The position numbers and the translations under genes were made by a program. From Yamagishiella unicocca (taxonomy: Eukaryota > Chlorophyta > Chlorophyceae > Chlamydomonadales > Volvocaceae), in contig BDSL01000017.1 in assembly GCA_003116995.1 (NCBI GenBank), forward strand, positions 62,001-126,000: a stretch of DNA of 64,000 bases. The letters run 5' to 3'. Within the stretch, counting starts at the first letter, position 1. Each line of letters begins with the position of its first letter. Shown here in pieces: positions 34,046 through 44,800 of the stretch. The notes under the pieces were generated by a model. It had not been told where the DNA came from. It saw nothing but the letters and a program-made list of their open reading frames with translations, and searched no databases.

Positions 34046-35436
34046 CCGCCTAGGGATGTGTGGCTCAAGTACTTGCGCGGATGCGGGTGCCTTCGACCGG
34101 GTGTTGGCTCCGTCGACCTGCGTTGCTTGCATTGACAAGGATCACATACGTACGCTCCGCTCCAACGGCCTTGGCCAAAATGAAAGGCCAACAGATCAGT
34201 TCGGTCTAGTCAGATGTCTCCGTAACGTCTATCTGCTCACGCCGCCGTCCGGCTACAGCGGCGCCTTCATCCGCCGCAGCTTCATTTCCGCGTATGCCGA
34301 TATGACAGAGGCACAGACCCAAGCTACAGAGACCTATAGACAACTTCAGAGCTCTGAACCGCTCTGAAACACCTTCACCGCCTCTGAAAATTGTCTGACC
34401 ATGTTGAATGTTGAAAGCGAGGCACTGGCTAGAGGGATGACACTCGCCCAACGCAACTTGTAGGCGTCGTGGGTTAACGGGTAGGGGGTCGCGGGTTAAC
34501 GGGTGGGCGGTCGCGGATAACCGCAGCCCCCCAGATGAGCCACCGGCGGAACGAGATTAGGTAGGCTGCACCCGGCCCCGGAATGGGCTCCCCGGGACCC
34601 AAGTTATTCGAAAGGGGGCTGCAAGCTGCTGCTGCTGTTGGCATCACGAAAGAACTTCCAACTGGGAGGCCATAGTCAGCAAGGTATCCAATTGGAAGGG
34701 CGGTAGAGTCCCAACGTCAGACACAACTGCGGGATATCAAGGTTGTAAAGGTTGTACCGGCCGTATTGCGACTCGGAACGTGTGTATTCTTTCATTGTTG
34801 GAATTTTCAGTCCGAGTCAGTCAGCGCCTTTACCGAGCGGGCGAGCTACTGAAGGTAAAAGAGGTCGCGAATCGCTCAAAAGGCCAGCTGGCAAAGGTAG
34901 AGGCACAACACATGGTTGGTCGACGCCAGAAGAGGGCACTGAAGGAGCTGAGTTAGGAAGCTTTCGTAGTCGCTGGGGTTTCCTTTGGGTTTTGAAACGA
35001 GAGAACAAGCATCGTTGCGGGGTAACTCCAGCTAGCCTGCGAGCGAGCTAACCCGAGGTACCCAGGAATGCTTGTGGTTTGAGGCCCGTCAGGGCATGTA
35101 AGCTGCAGGGGAAAGCTTAGTGGAGGGAGAGAGGGGCAAGGCGAGGCAAGGCGACATGCTCGGAAGGCGAGGTTTTGAAACGAGATAACAAGCATCGTTA
35201 CAGGGCACCTCCAGCTAGCAGGCGAGGTTAGCGCAGGCAGCGACAGCAACGCACCGGCTCCGGCTCTCCTTTGGGTTATTCCGGAGTTAACCTGTAGTTC
35301 TCCCGGAGTTATCCCCGAGCTATGATTTATTTTTGAATTTATTTTTGGGGGGCGAGGCACAAACCTTTTCCCTAGCATTTTAAACTGGCAGCGGCTTCCA
35401 ACTCGGGTCTCGACCCAATTATCAGCTTAGACTCAT
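34046..35436. other. Element interior near the right terminal repeat
   Basis: 34280-34450 is an inverted, diverged copy of 24465-24600 (end of the proline-rich frame). A block of about 65 bp with gttttgaaacgaga-aacaagcatcg and ctccagctagc is duplicated at about 34992 and 35170. Nothing else codes recognisably. Confidence 0.5.
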
Positions 35437-35763
35437 ATGTCGACCCAACAAGAACCAGGTTGGGGCCGGCCGACCAGGTGGGAGGGGGAGGCTGGCGTCA
35501 AGGTTCCAGTCCTTTGGGAATCATTAGTCGGCCGAAGAGTCAATCGGGACTGAGGTGCGTAGGTCAGATGATAGATGCTTAACTTGATAGTCGGTGTTCG
35601 ACCTTATAAGGAATCAATAGTCGGCCGGGAGGTCGATTGGGAGGCTCAGGGGGTGAGGTCGGGGGCTCAAAACCGTCCTTTTTCTAATTAAATTTTCAGT
35701 TGGGAAAATTACTATAAAAGCTTGCTGCGCCAGAACCGGGAAACTACCATTTTTTGAGGGGGA
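35437..35763 (-). repeat. Right terminal inverted repeat
   Basis: Reverse complement aligns to 22882-23207. The outermost seven bases (tccccct in minus sense) have no counterpart at the left end. They may be filler DNA made during insertion or a decayed terminus. Confidence 0.88.
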
Positions 35764-35768
35764 GACGG
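35764..35768. other. Target-site duplication, right copy
   Basis: gacgg, identical to 22877-22881. In the gene's sense this is CCGTC, within the codons ACC GTC of the interrupted exon. Confidence 0.7.
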
Positions 35769-38370
35769 TGCCGCCACGGGCGCCGCCGCCGCGGCGGAGG
35801 ACGTGGTGGTATGTAACCTGCGCAGGCGGGTGGCGCGACGGGATGCATCGCGATGTTGCTGTACAGGTTAAGGGACAGAGACGAAGCCCATGAAGCAACA
35901 ACAGGTCGGCATGAAGGAGGAGTGCCCGTTGGAGGAAAATTCCCGACAAGCCCTTTGTCGAACACACGCATGCAAATGGTGAAGCGAGTCAATGGCCTCT
36001 GAAACCACGAGCCCCTGACCTCGCACACATACATCGACCAGAACCTGCGCCGGGTCTGTGGGCCGCCGTGTCCACACTCGCCTTCTTCATGAACCATGTG
36101 AAGGCCTCCAGCCACCGCCGAAACGCCGCAGCGACCCGCGGGTCTTCCCCAGCGCCCAGGTCCTCCCCTTCCGCCAGCCCGAATGTTAGGTAGCTCCGCA
36201 GCAGCGGCCGCCACAGCCGCGGCAGCACCAGGGCCATGTACGGCGAGTCGCCGCCGGTCAATGTGCTGACCGCTATCTCGTCCTCCTGGCGCCACCATAC
36301 GTGGCGCCGGACGGAGGCAAGGCACATGGATGGGAGTTGTCGGTTGAGGAAAAGAGGCGAGGGGATACGAGGAGGAGGAGACACGTACGGCCCCCAGGAG
36401 ACGTGTGCATGCGCTCATAAGGACCCGGACACATAAGGACCCGGACTCGACTCCGCATTGGCAATCGGGCTATGGCGAGATTCACCGCATATCGCTGGGC
36501 GGGCTACCTGCTGGATACTCTTACTTGTTTCCCTTTTGGCTTCTACAGTGGGTGCCGACAACTCCCTCGCACCCCAATCGCGCAATAGCACACCGAAGGC
36601 AATGCCCCTAACCGAAAACCGCGTGACCGTGCGCCAAACGCACCGCCGGCAGGTCCCAGTGCAGCGCCATGTGGTCCATGGGTCGGCGCCGCCCCAGCAG
36701 CCCCGACAGCAGCCAGCGGGCGGGCTCCAGGGAGAGGAAGGAGGACGGGAAGCCTGTTGCGGTCCAGGGGGTGAAAGGTATGGGGTGTGCGTGTCGGGGT
36801 GCATGGCTTGGTGGCCAACACACGCAGCGAGCTTGCCAGCCCCCAGGCACGGGCGGACATGGGAGCCAGTGCTGTGTGGAGGGACCCACGGGTCGGCAGG
36901 CCCCGTGTTTGCATCAATCCACGCAGAAAAGCGACATAACCGACACCTTTGATTTGTCAGACGCGCATCACTCGCTGGGCACCCTGGGTACCGTACTCCT
37001 TCCACACGTCCGAAGAGATTCAGAGGGTCGAGTTGCTCGCCTAACCTCATCGTTACCGTTACGTCCGGTCAATCCCGGCCCCCCCGCCCTTTCTTTGCAC
37101 GGGCTTCCCTGGCAAACCCTTTCTTCGCCGTCGCGGTGTGCACCTGCGTGGAACGTGGTCGCGAAGGCGAACCGTGGGTCGGTGGACAGCAGGTTGTGCA
37201 GGTGAGTGGTCCCCGTGCGGGGGTGGCCCAGGATGAAGATGGGCTCGGGGCTGAGCGGTTGGGAGGCCACGGAGCGTGAGAAGGAAAGCCTGGTGGAGAG
37301 GAATAGAGGGCAGGGAGGGTCCCTTTAGGGCAGGCTGGCGGAGCTAGGTGAGGGGCCTGAAAACAAGCCCCAACCCCTAAACCCCAACCCCTAAACCCCG
37401 AGCTCCAGACCCCAAGCTCCAAAACCCAAACCCCGGCCCCCACCAGTCGAGCAGCGAGAGCGCCGTGTTGATTATTGCCATCAGGGTTAGGAACAACACC
37501 TGTACGACAGAAGGGATACGAGGACATGGCCGAGGACATGGCCAAGAGGGCTAGGAGCGGCACATGCATGGCAGATGCAGAACTAGGCACCGCCCGCGGT
37601 CCTTGGTCAGGAGTTTCACAAGGAGGTCACGGAATTCGCTGGCTTGAAGTTCGTGGGGTTGGGAAGGGGCTGGGGCCGGGGTTGGGGCCGGGTTAGGGTC
37701 GGGATTTTCGCTCAGGTGGAAGAGCGAGCCTCTGCGCCCGGCGTGTAACTTCCAAGCTTCTTAGCGCTTAGGTCTTCGATATCCGGGGACCAGCGCCCGT
37801 CCCTCCAGCTACCATCCTAGCCATGTCGCGTAACCGGCTTTCATGCTATCCCTCCAGCTGCAAACCTCTAACCGACGTACGCGGTGCGGGTATGCACGCC
37901 ACTCGATGGAGCGGCCATGCCGGGCGAGCAGCGTCAGCCAGGGCACCAGCGTGATACCTGCATAAGGCCCCACCGGTGCGGTGTGCGGGCCGCGTCAGGG
38001 GAAGTAGCGGCGTTTGTACGCGCAATGCGATCGGTCTCGTTACGGGATCTACGCCAAGTTGGGTCGTGGTGTCTGCGTCCCGACCCCGTTGCCGTTACCT
38101 CGCTTCCAGTCTGCCAAATCCCGGGCCTGGCCCCACCTGGCCCCCTACTCAGAATCCTCCATCGAACCCCCTTGGCCCGCCACGCCTGCCCCTGTCCGCA
38201 CCCGAAAGAAAATTAAGCTTGATGGCCCAGTGGTGCTTGGGCGTGTAGCGGTACGGCGGCAGCGGCTTCCCATCAACCGAGCACTGCTGCTGCTGTGCAG
38301 GTTGCTGCTGAGCACTCTGCTGGGCATGTTCCTTTCCATGTAGCCCATCTACGTCCGGAGGATCTGGCAT
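35764..38370 (-). CDS. Sulfotransferase, 5' half (gene interrupted by insertion)
   Basis: PAPS-dependent sulfotransferase, likely a Golgi type II membrane enzyme. Minus-strand exons: 38370-38202 (ATG), 37957-37881, 37499-37444, 37289-37144, 36753-36644, 36285-36082, and 35817 down to the insertion at 35764. All phases agree. The hydrophobic stretch VLFLTLMAIINTALSLLDW could anchor the membrane. The 5'-phosphosulfate loop is PIFILGHPRTGTTHLHNLLS. Next come RRPMDHMALHWDLPA, EDEIAVSTLTGGDSPYMALV, WLEAFTWFMKK and VTYHHVLRRGGGARGGTV, where the element begins. The rest of the protein is at 22881-21198. The exon ending at 36082 uses a GC donor (AAGAAG|gcgagt). Which acceptor is sulfated (glycan or matrix polysaccharide) is not readable. 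Confidence 0.88.
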
Positions 38371-41065
38371 CTTTGTAGTAAGGGAGGACCTGGAGGAGCA
38401 AAGCTCTATGGATTCGCGCGCGCTACAATGTCCTTCCGAGTCATCTTCTGCCTATTTACAGCCACGAAGCAAATTGATTATAATAGGTTTCACTATGCCA
38501 AGGTTCATCGACGTATGCATGTACCGGGTGCCCGTGGGATGTGTCAAAATATTGAGCATTTGTGTCCGTGCACAGCCCGTCACTGGGAAGTACCGGACGA
38601 CCCAGTCACGGCACCCATATCAACATATATGCGCAAAGGTCTTGGTGGCACCACCCATTATGTTTGATTTTTGTCTCAACTGTACCTAACGGTGTGTTCC
38701 GTTACAATATCATATTGGATTTGAAGTAAGCATCACGTATCGCGATATTCGTCGCACCCAGGCTTCACCACCTAATCAATGAACGGCAGGATAGGCTGAT
38801 AAATGTGCGCTGCGGTCTGACTTTCCGCTGACAAATGGCGCGATTTCGCATTTCTGTCAGCCACCTAGCGACGTTCAGAGCCGTATGAAACATTGTGAAC
38901 CCGGCTGTCTATGGCACAGACGCGGCTGAGCCCTGCACTGGAACAGTCGCTGCGTGCGGAGGATCACGTAAGATCGGCCCGGATCAGCCCAGATCGTGAA
39001 CAGCCAGGAACAGCTGAGCAGGACACCAGCCACAATAAACCCATTCACCAGGACCAGTCCAACATGAAACCATGGATTTGACCGCGTGCCTTTGAACCGT
39101 GCCGTTGCGCAGGGTTGCCCTCTGTTGCTCTCTCCGCTAACCACCCTTTGGCATATCACGTGGAAGCCTACGCCGTCATGAGCTACAGCCGCAGCCGATC
39201 GTGCCGGGCGGAGCACTAAGGCGCCTTTCCGCCCGCTCGCTGATCGGGCCGGAAGGGGACAGATGGAAAGCGACATGAACCCCCCGTACTCGCACACAGG
39301 GACTACCAAAGGGACCAGCAAGCCGCTGCATTGGCCGTTCGCGCAAGCTTTACCTTTTCCCCTCCGTTGTTACCTGCTCATCCGGCCACACAGGGGGCCC
39401 GCTACGCCAGAGCATCCACCCACATCAACCGAAGCCACACAACTGCCGCCCAACCGGGCATGCAGTCGGTCCGAAAAACACGCCTGCCCCTGTCCGCGCC
39501 CATCCCTTGCCGCATAGGCTGCCGGCTTCTGCCCCGTCACGCCGATACCGCGATGCTGGGGACCTCGCTCCGTGGCAGCTCCCTTCAGGCTGTACGTGCG
39601 ACCGCCCCATCCCGTCCGTCCGATGTGGTTTGCCCTTTGGGAACGTGCCCCAGCCAGCCAGTCAACGGCGTCAGCCAACGGTCAACGGCGTCGGTCAACG
39701 GCCAACGGCGTCAGCCAACGGCCAACGGCGTCAGCCAGGACCCACGAGGATACAGCCGGGCTGCTTCATCGATTCGCCACACTGCAGCTGATCCTCCCAC
39801 AACTACCCCAGTGGTTGCCCACAAGCAGATCCACATGTCCGACACACACCCGACCTCCTCGCGGGGCCCCCGCCAACCCGCCGATAACACGCGCCCGCCA
39901 AAACACACAACCCACACCCACATCCCGACACCCACGCGACCCTCAAATATGCACATCGTCCCCATTTCCCCAGGTCATTCGAACCTCATCGCTGGGACCT
40001 GCTACAACCCACCACGTTACGTTGCCCCTCCGCGCACCTGGCATCCAACACCTAGCACCGCGCCTCCCCACCCGTGCGGTGGTGCGTTAAGGTCAATTCA
40101 TTGCCGTTGTCTCGTCCCCTCCCCGGCCCCACACGGCTCACAACCCTGCCCCCGCCTTCGTGAACACCAGCTCGTTCACGTCGTCCTTCATGTCCTGCCT
40201 CAGGAACTCCTTGCGGCCGCGACCCTTGAACGCGTAGTGGCGAGTGTACTGAGAGCGCCGGTCGGGCTCCTGCTGGGCCTTATGGTCGCTGTGTGCGGGG
40301 GCCCGGAGGGGGAAGAGGGAGGGAACCGGGGTCCAGGGAGGATCGGGGTCGGGCACGGGGTGCAGGTGTTTGCAGGCGTGGCGTGGAGCGTCGGATTTGC
40401 AGTCGTGGTTGGAGGGTTGGGCGCTATGCAATGAAGGGCATACGATAAGCGCCCCAAGGCCCGAATACGTGCCCCAAGGCCCGAATCTTCCAGGGCGAGA
40501 AGGTGCTGGGCGTTTGCTAGCCAGGGGACAAGCCCAACATCAACCCGGGGTGCGGCTGCGTGGTGGCAGCGGAGTACAACACAGAGGGCAGCGCTCGGTG
40601 GCCAAGTGGGTGTGGGTGCGTACTGAAAATGCGTGTGGTTTGTGTGTCGAAACAACAGCACCCGCGTTCTAAATACATTATCCGACACCATGCGTGCCTT
40701 GCGGTGCGACCGAGCGTTGCAGTGCGGGCCGCTGAGAGCGGGCAGGAGGGGTGGGGTTGGTGTCTGGCTGCAGTAGTGGGATGGGCATGGGGTCGCAGCC
40801 GACATTAGGTTGGATTCTTCTCCGTCTGCCCGAACACGAAACCAGGACCCAAGGTTGGACAGGACCCGTGCCATGCACGTCCCAGAACTGACCAGACCCG
40901 CCGGGAATGCAGCATAATGGCGGCGTTCGGATCTTTCGTTTCGGCATGGAGGAAGGGCGACATGCATTCGGAGTGGCGCAGGCCGGGATGCGGGATAGGG
41001 GCTGTGGGGTCGACTTCCTTGGCCGGGGACCCATGAGCGGCCAGACTGAATTGGCGCGCCACTAG
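38371..41065. other. 2.7-kb region with unresolved minus-strand exon candidates
   Basis: No gene could be completed. The best exon candidate is minus strand 40290-40165: an acacag acceptor followed by DHKAQQEPDRRSQYTRHYAF and then KGRGRKEFLRQDMKDDVNEL|gtgttc. It is strongly protein-like but was not recognised. A second minus-strand frame near 39080-38875 contains a membrane-like GLVLVNGFIVAGVLLSC segment. The part next to 38370 should include the sulfotransferase promoter. A direct repeat gtcaacggccaacggcgtca lies near 39660-39735. Confidence 0.4.
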
Positions 41066-41345
41066 TTAAACGCTACTAGAGGCCTTATATTTGGTACGAA
41101 ACAGCACAGATGACAGTTCAGCGGGCTTGCCGGCAGTCCGTGGCCCATTCATATGCGTCGAGAACTTGCTGACCCGCCGGTGCACGCGATCGTACCTCTC
41201 CTCCTCTGCGCCCGGGCCGCTAGTCCACCAGAAGGTCAGCACAAGTCCAAGAGCCACCTTTACCGCGAGCCCAGCATTGCCGGCAGGGATAAGCGCGAGT
41301 GCCGCACTAGTTAGCTTGGAGGCTGTTTTCACCAAGGCAACCATT
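41066..41345 (-). CDS. Hypothetical small membrane protein, 92 residues
   Basis: Open frame from ATG (41345) to a stop at 41066: MVALVKTASKLTSAALALIP, then AGNAGLAVKVALGLVLTFWW as one likely membrane helix, then a charged segment (EEERYDRVHRRVSKF) and a basic Ser-rich end. It may instead be the first exon of a larger minus-strand gene continuing into 40.3 kb. No family recognised. Confidence 0.35.
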
Positions 41346-41810
41346 ATGAACACGTATGAGCTATAATTACACCTTCAACTCGTGCACAACGAGGGACAAC
41401 GGAAAGCGGTGCGCTCGCAATCCTCCTCCTCGTCCTCAGTCAGCCGCCAAATTGAGATCCTACTAAAAGCTGGTCAATTGCAAAGGTAGTCCCTAATTGA
41501 GGCACGTACCCAAATTTTGTCGACATCGTTGCGAGCAGCCGGCGGCCATGCAAGCAGGCCCTGTCGTGCACTGCATGCATGTCCGCGACACCACCACGAA
41601 TTGCCAGGCTCTTAAAACGATTAGGTAACCATATATGTTAGTTGTCCTTATCTAACTCGGGGGGTACAGGCGCGCGGTCTCCTTTTAGCTGTCCCTCCAC
41701 CAAGTGCCAACCGCGAGCCAGCCGCTTGCAGGCTTGGCCAGAACTGTTAACGTGATACGTTATCAACACTTATCGTGTTGCCAATTGCCAACTTATCAGG
41801 GCGTTCCACG
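41346..41810. promoter_or_regulatory. CYP97A promoter and 5' UTR region
   Basis: 465 bp between the divergent small frame and the CYP97A start codon. The sequence is more AT-rich than its surroundings (for example gttatcaacacttatcgtg). No named element could be assigned. Confidence 0.45.
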
Positions 41811-44800
41811 ATGCAGCAGCAGCAGCAGCGTGCGCTCGGCGGTCGCACGCAGCAGCAGCAGCGCGTGCCGCGTTCTCCTATAAGGAGCAACCCAACACAG
41901 CGTCTGAGGCCAATTGTCCATGCCGAGCCTCCTAGCCAAGATCACGAGGCACCGGGCAAGCTATTCGGATTGATTCCGCTTCCACCGCGAGGCGAGAACC
42001 TAGACGCGCGCATCGAGTCGGGCGAGTTCACGGACGCTGGATCAACAAAGGAGAAGCTAACTAGGCCCCTGCGGCAGGCGCTTGCCAAGGAACCACTGAT
42101 TGGTGAGGCGTATCGGGACGGAGGGGTGCCGACAGGCATTGCCGTTGAAGCTGGATAGAACTTAGCGCGCTATGGCAGCCTGTGATTTTATCACCTGCAC
42201 CATCGTCCTTATCTCAATTGTCACCATTCCTGGCAGCACCATCGCCAAGGGCATTGGTTGACTCCTGTATCGGTTCTTGTCGTGACGTACCGTTTTGCCG
42301 GTACCTCTCTGCACTCAAGCTCACGCGGTCCCCTCCTCGCCGGCAGTCCGTGCACGCCAGGCACTGCTAATCCACACACGCTCAGAATGATGTTCGCCAA
42401 ATCTCACATTCAATTTGCATCTCGGAAGCAACCCCGTGGGACGCACGGCTGTGCCTCAAGCACCGCCGGGAACTGGGCGCCGCAATTCACCCGCGTTCTC
42501 ATTTCACTCTCTACCTGCTTCACATTACACCAACTCCTTACGCCCTCGCAAATATAGTCTGCCGATTCTGCCGGTGGGGTGCGTGCGATCCTACCCACAG
42601 CGTGACAGCTCAGGCGCCGCGAGTGGCGCCCTCCCCGTGCCTCCAGGGAGCCTAAAACCCCTCATCTCATCGCCACACACGCCCCCGTCCGAGTCTTCCC
42701 CGCCCTTCCTCTTTCGCCATCCTTTGCTGGCCGCGCTATCAACCCACATCCCTGGCTCCTTTCTACCACCCATGCTCACACGCTTCTTTCTCCCCCCTGG
42801 CGCCGCTCCTCCCTGGACCGTGATCTCTGGCAGGTCGCTCCATCGCCCGCGGCCTTGCGGATCTGGGGCGGCAATGGAGATCTGATGCGGCCAAGCGCAT
42901 GCCGGAGGTACGTGGATGGTGGGGCGGGAATTGGTGGGAAGAGGCTGGGGGAGGGACATCACTGGACGGAACCGGTGGCATCAATCGGGAGCGTGCGCCA
43001 AGGGTTGTAGGAGAGCGGAAAGCGGCGGCACTGGTGTTTACGGGAGGGCTTGCGCAATAACGGCTGGTCGATGGCCATGCGCCCTTCCTGGGAGAAAAGG
43101 CTTCTGCTTCTTGTTAGGAGGGACGTGTTAGGAGGGACGACGGCTGCAAGCGCAAGCGGCCGCAGGAAAGGGGGTATTCTCAGGAGGCCAGGTGGGTGCA
43201 GGACCTTACGGTGCGCGTCGGATGGGGGGGAGCCCCAAGCCGATGTGGGAAGCCGAATGGATACCTGGAAGGCCGCCCATTTCAATCGGCAGCCCATCTC
43301 GCAGCCGGTGCTCATATCGCTGAGTCACGCAACGCATCCAATTCCGCGCCCTAGACCCTAAAACCCAATCCACCACCCCGCAGGCTCGTGGCGACATCCG
43401 CGAGATCGTGGGCCAGCCCGTGTTTGTACCGCTTTACAAGCTGTTTCTCGTGTACGGCAAGATCTTCCGGCTCAGCTTCGGGCCCAAGTCGTTTGTGATC
43501 ATCTCCGACCCCGGCTACGCCAAGCAGATCCTGCTCACCAACGCAGACAAGTACAGCAAGGGGCTGTTGTCCGAGATCCTGGATTTCGTGATGGGCACGG
43601 TGCGCATGGGGCCTGGATCCAGGATCCCTGAAACCCTGGATGCGGATAACGGGATCTCCCTCCGGTTTCATCGGCCCAAATGTTGCGGTGTCAAGGCCAT
43701 GTCACCTCCAGCTGTCGTCAGCCCCATCCTGATCCCGCCACCGAGATCTCTATTGCCGTACCCCTCGTGTCACCTGCGCCTCACTCGCCCTGTTTAGCCT
43801 TTTCCCATGGGCGGCCACGCGTCCCCTCACTTCTCCCTCGCTTCCCTTGCCCTATCGCCTCGCCGCGCAGGGCCTTATCCCCGCCGATGGCGAGCTGTGG
43901 AAGGCGCGTCGCAGGGCGGTGGTGCCTGCGCTCCACCGCAAGTGCGTGTCTGATGGGCGCTCATGAGGATGTGGGGTTCAGAGGAACCCCGTGACCCGCC
44001 GCGGGAAGGGAAGGGGAGGGGATGTGGGGTTCAGTGGGAACCCCGTGACCCTCCGCTGGGAGGGGATGGGCGGTAGCGGCAGGTGTGTCGTGTGGGGAGT
44101 GTGTGTGCCGCCCACAACCCACAACACGCGGCTCCGGGTACGATGCGCGGCTTACTACGGAAGGAAGGGGCTGAGGGGAGGGGCTGCATGTGGGGTGGGA
44201 CTGTGGGGTGCTCGGGCAGCAGAGGAGCGGGCTTGTTGTTGCTACGCTGGAAAGGGACGGCAGCTGGGGCTGCTGATGCGCCCCAGTGTGTCTGACCGCG
44301 TGCACCCACGTAAGCGGTGGGTGGCGCCCGGTGCAGGTGATTAACAGTTGTCAGGGGGATCGGACAGAGTGGTCGCAGCCGTGTGCGGCCCCTTAAGGTT
44401 AACCCCGCCCTAAGGATCAGCGCCAAGGATGAAACCCAGAAGATCACGCCGCATGGCGCCCCCTCGCCTGCCCCGTCGCGCCCTCAGCACCGCCGCCCCC
44501 TTTCCCCCTTCCTCTCCCCCACTTCCCCTCCCCCCTCTCCTCTCCTCTCTCCCTCTCCCCCGCTGCCCCTCCACCTCTCCTTCCCTCACCCCCTCTCCCC
44601 CGCGGGTTTCCTGTATAAACCCCTCTCCCCCTCTCCCTCCCTCCCAGGTACGTTGCCTCCATGGTGGGCATGTTCGGCGACTGCACGCTCCACGGCACCT
44701 CCACGCTCGACCGCGCTCAGGCCTCGGGCGCCTCCATCGACATGGAGAACTACTTTTCGCGCCTGGCGCTGGACATAATCGGCAAGGCGGTGTTCAACTA

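Larger units (their letters stand above)
22882..35763. mobile_element. Composite TIR transposable element inserted in a sulfotransferase exon (about 12.9 kb)
   Basis: The two ends are inverted copies of each other for about 320 bp, starting caaaaaatggtagtttcccg. They are flanked by a 5-bp direct repeat (gacgg) and lie inside one coding exon of a single sulfotransferase gene, so the whole interval behaves as one insertion. The right end carries about 7 extra bases before the duplication. No intact transposase was recognised, so the element may be non-autonomous. Inside are a dispersed-repeat copy (23208-23556), gene-fragment exons joined to a PPSP repeat (26263-24474), reverse-transcriptase scraps (26784-27383 and 29880-30050), tandem repeats, and a large inverted repeat (30566-31465). 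The superfamily is undetermined; TIR length and a 5-bp duplication are compatible with several cut-and-paste groups. Confidence 0.8.

Noticed and set aside
22763..35817. The 12.9-kb interval as an ordinary long intron
   Set aside because: No GT/GC donor and AG acceptor at the breakpoints keep the reading frame, while a direct join at the duplicated pentamer does. A processed-out intron could still be shown by RNA data.
37370..37400. Telomere-like cccctaaaccccaacc repeats
   Set aside because: Only about three irregular units, not the regular algal telomere repeat. They lie in a sulfotransferase intron with other C-rich duplications.
21198..38370. Two separate sulfotransferase genes
   Set aside because: The left part lacks the phosphosulfate-binding loop and the right part lacks everything after the middle. 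Their exon phases and the flanking pentamer fit one gene split by an insertion.
39331..40434. 367-codon plus-strand frame
   Set aside because: Low-complexity Pro/Thr/His composition without a domain. It opposes a more protein-like minus-strand exon and is probably compositional.
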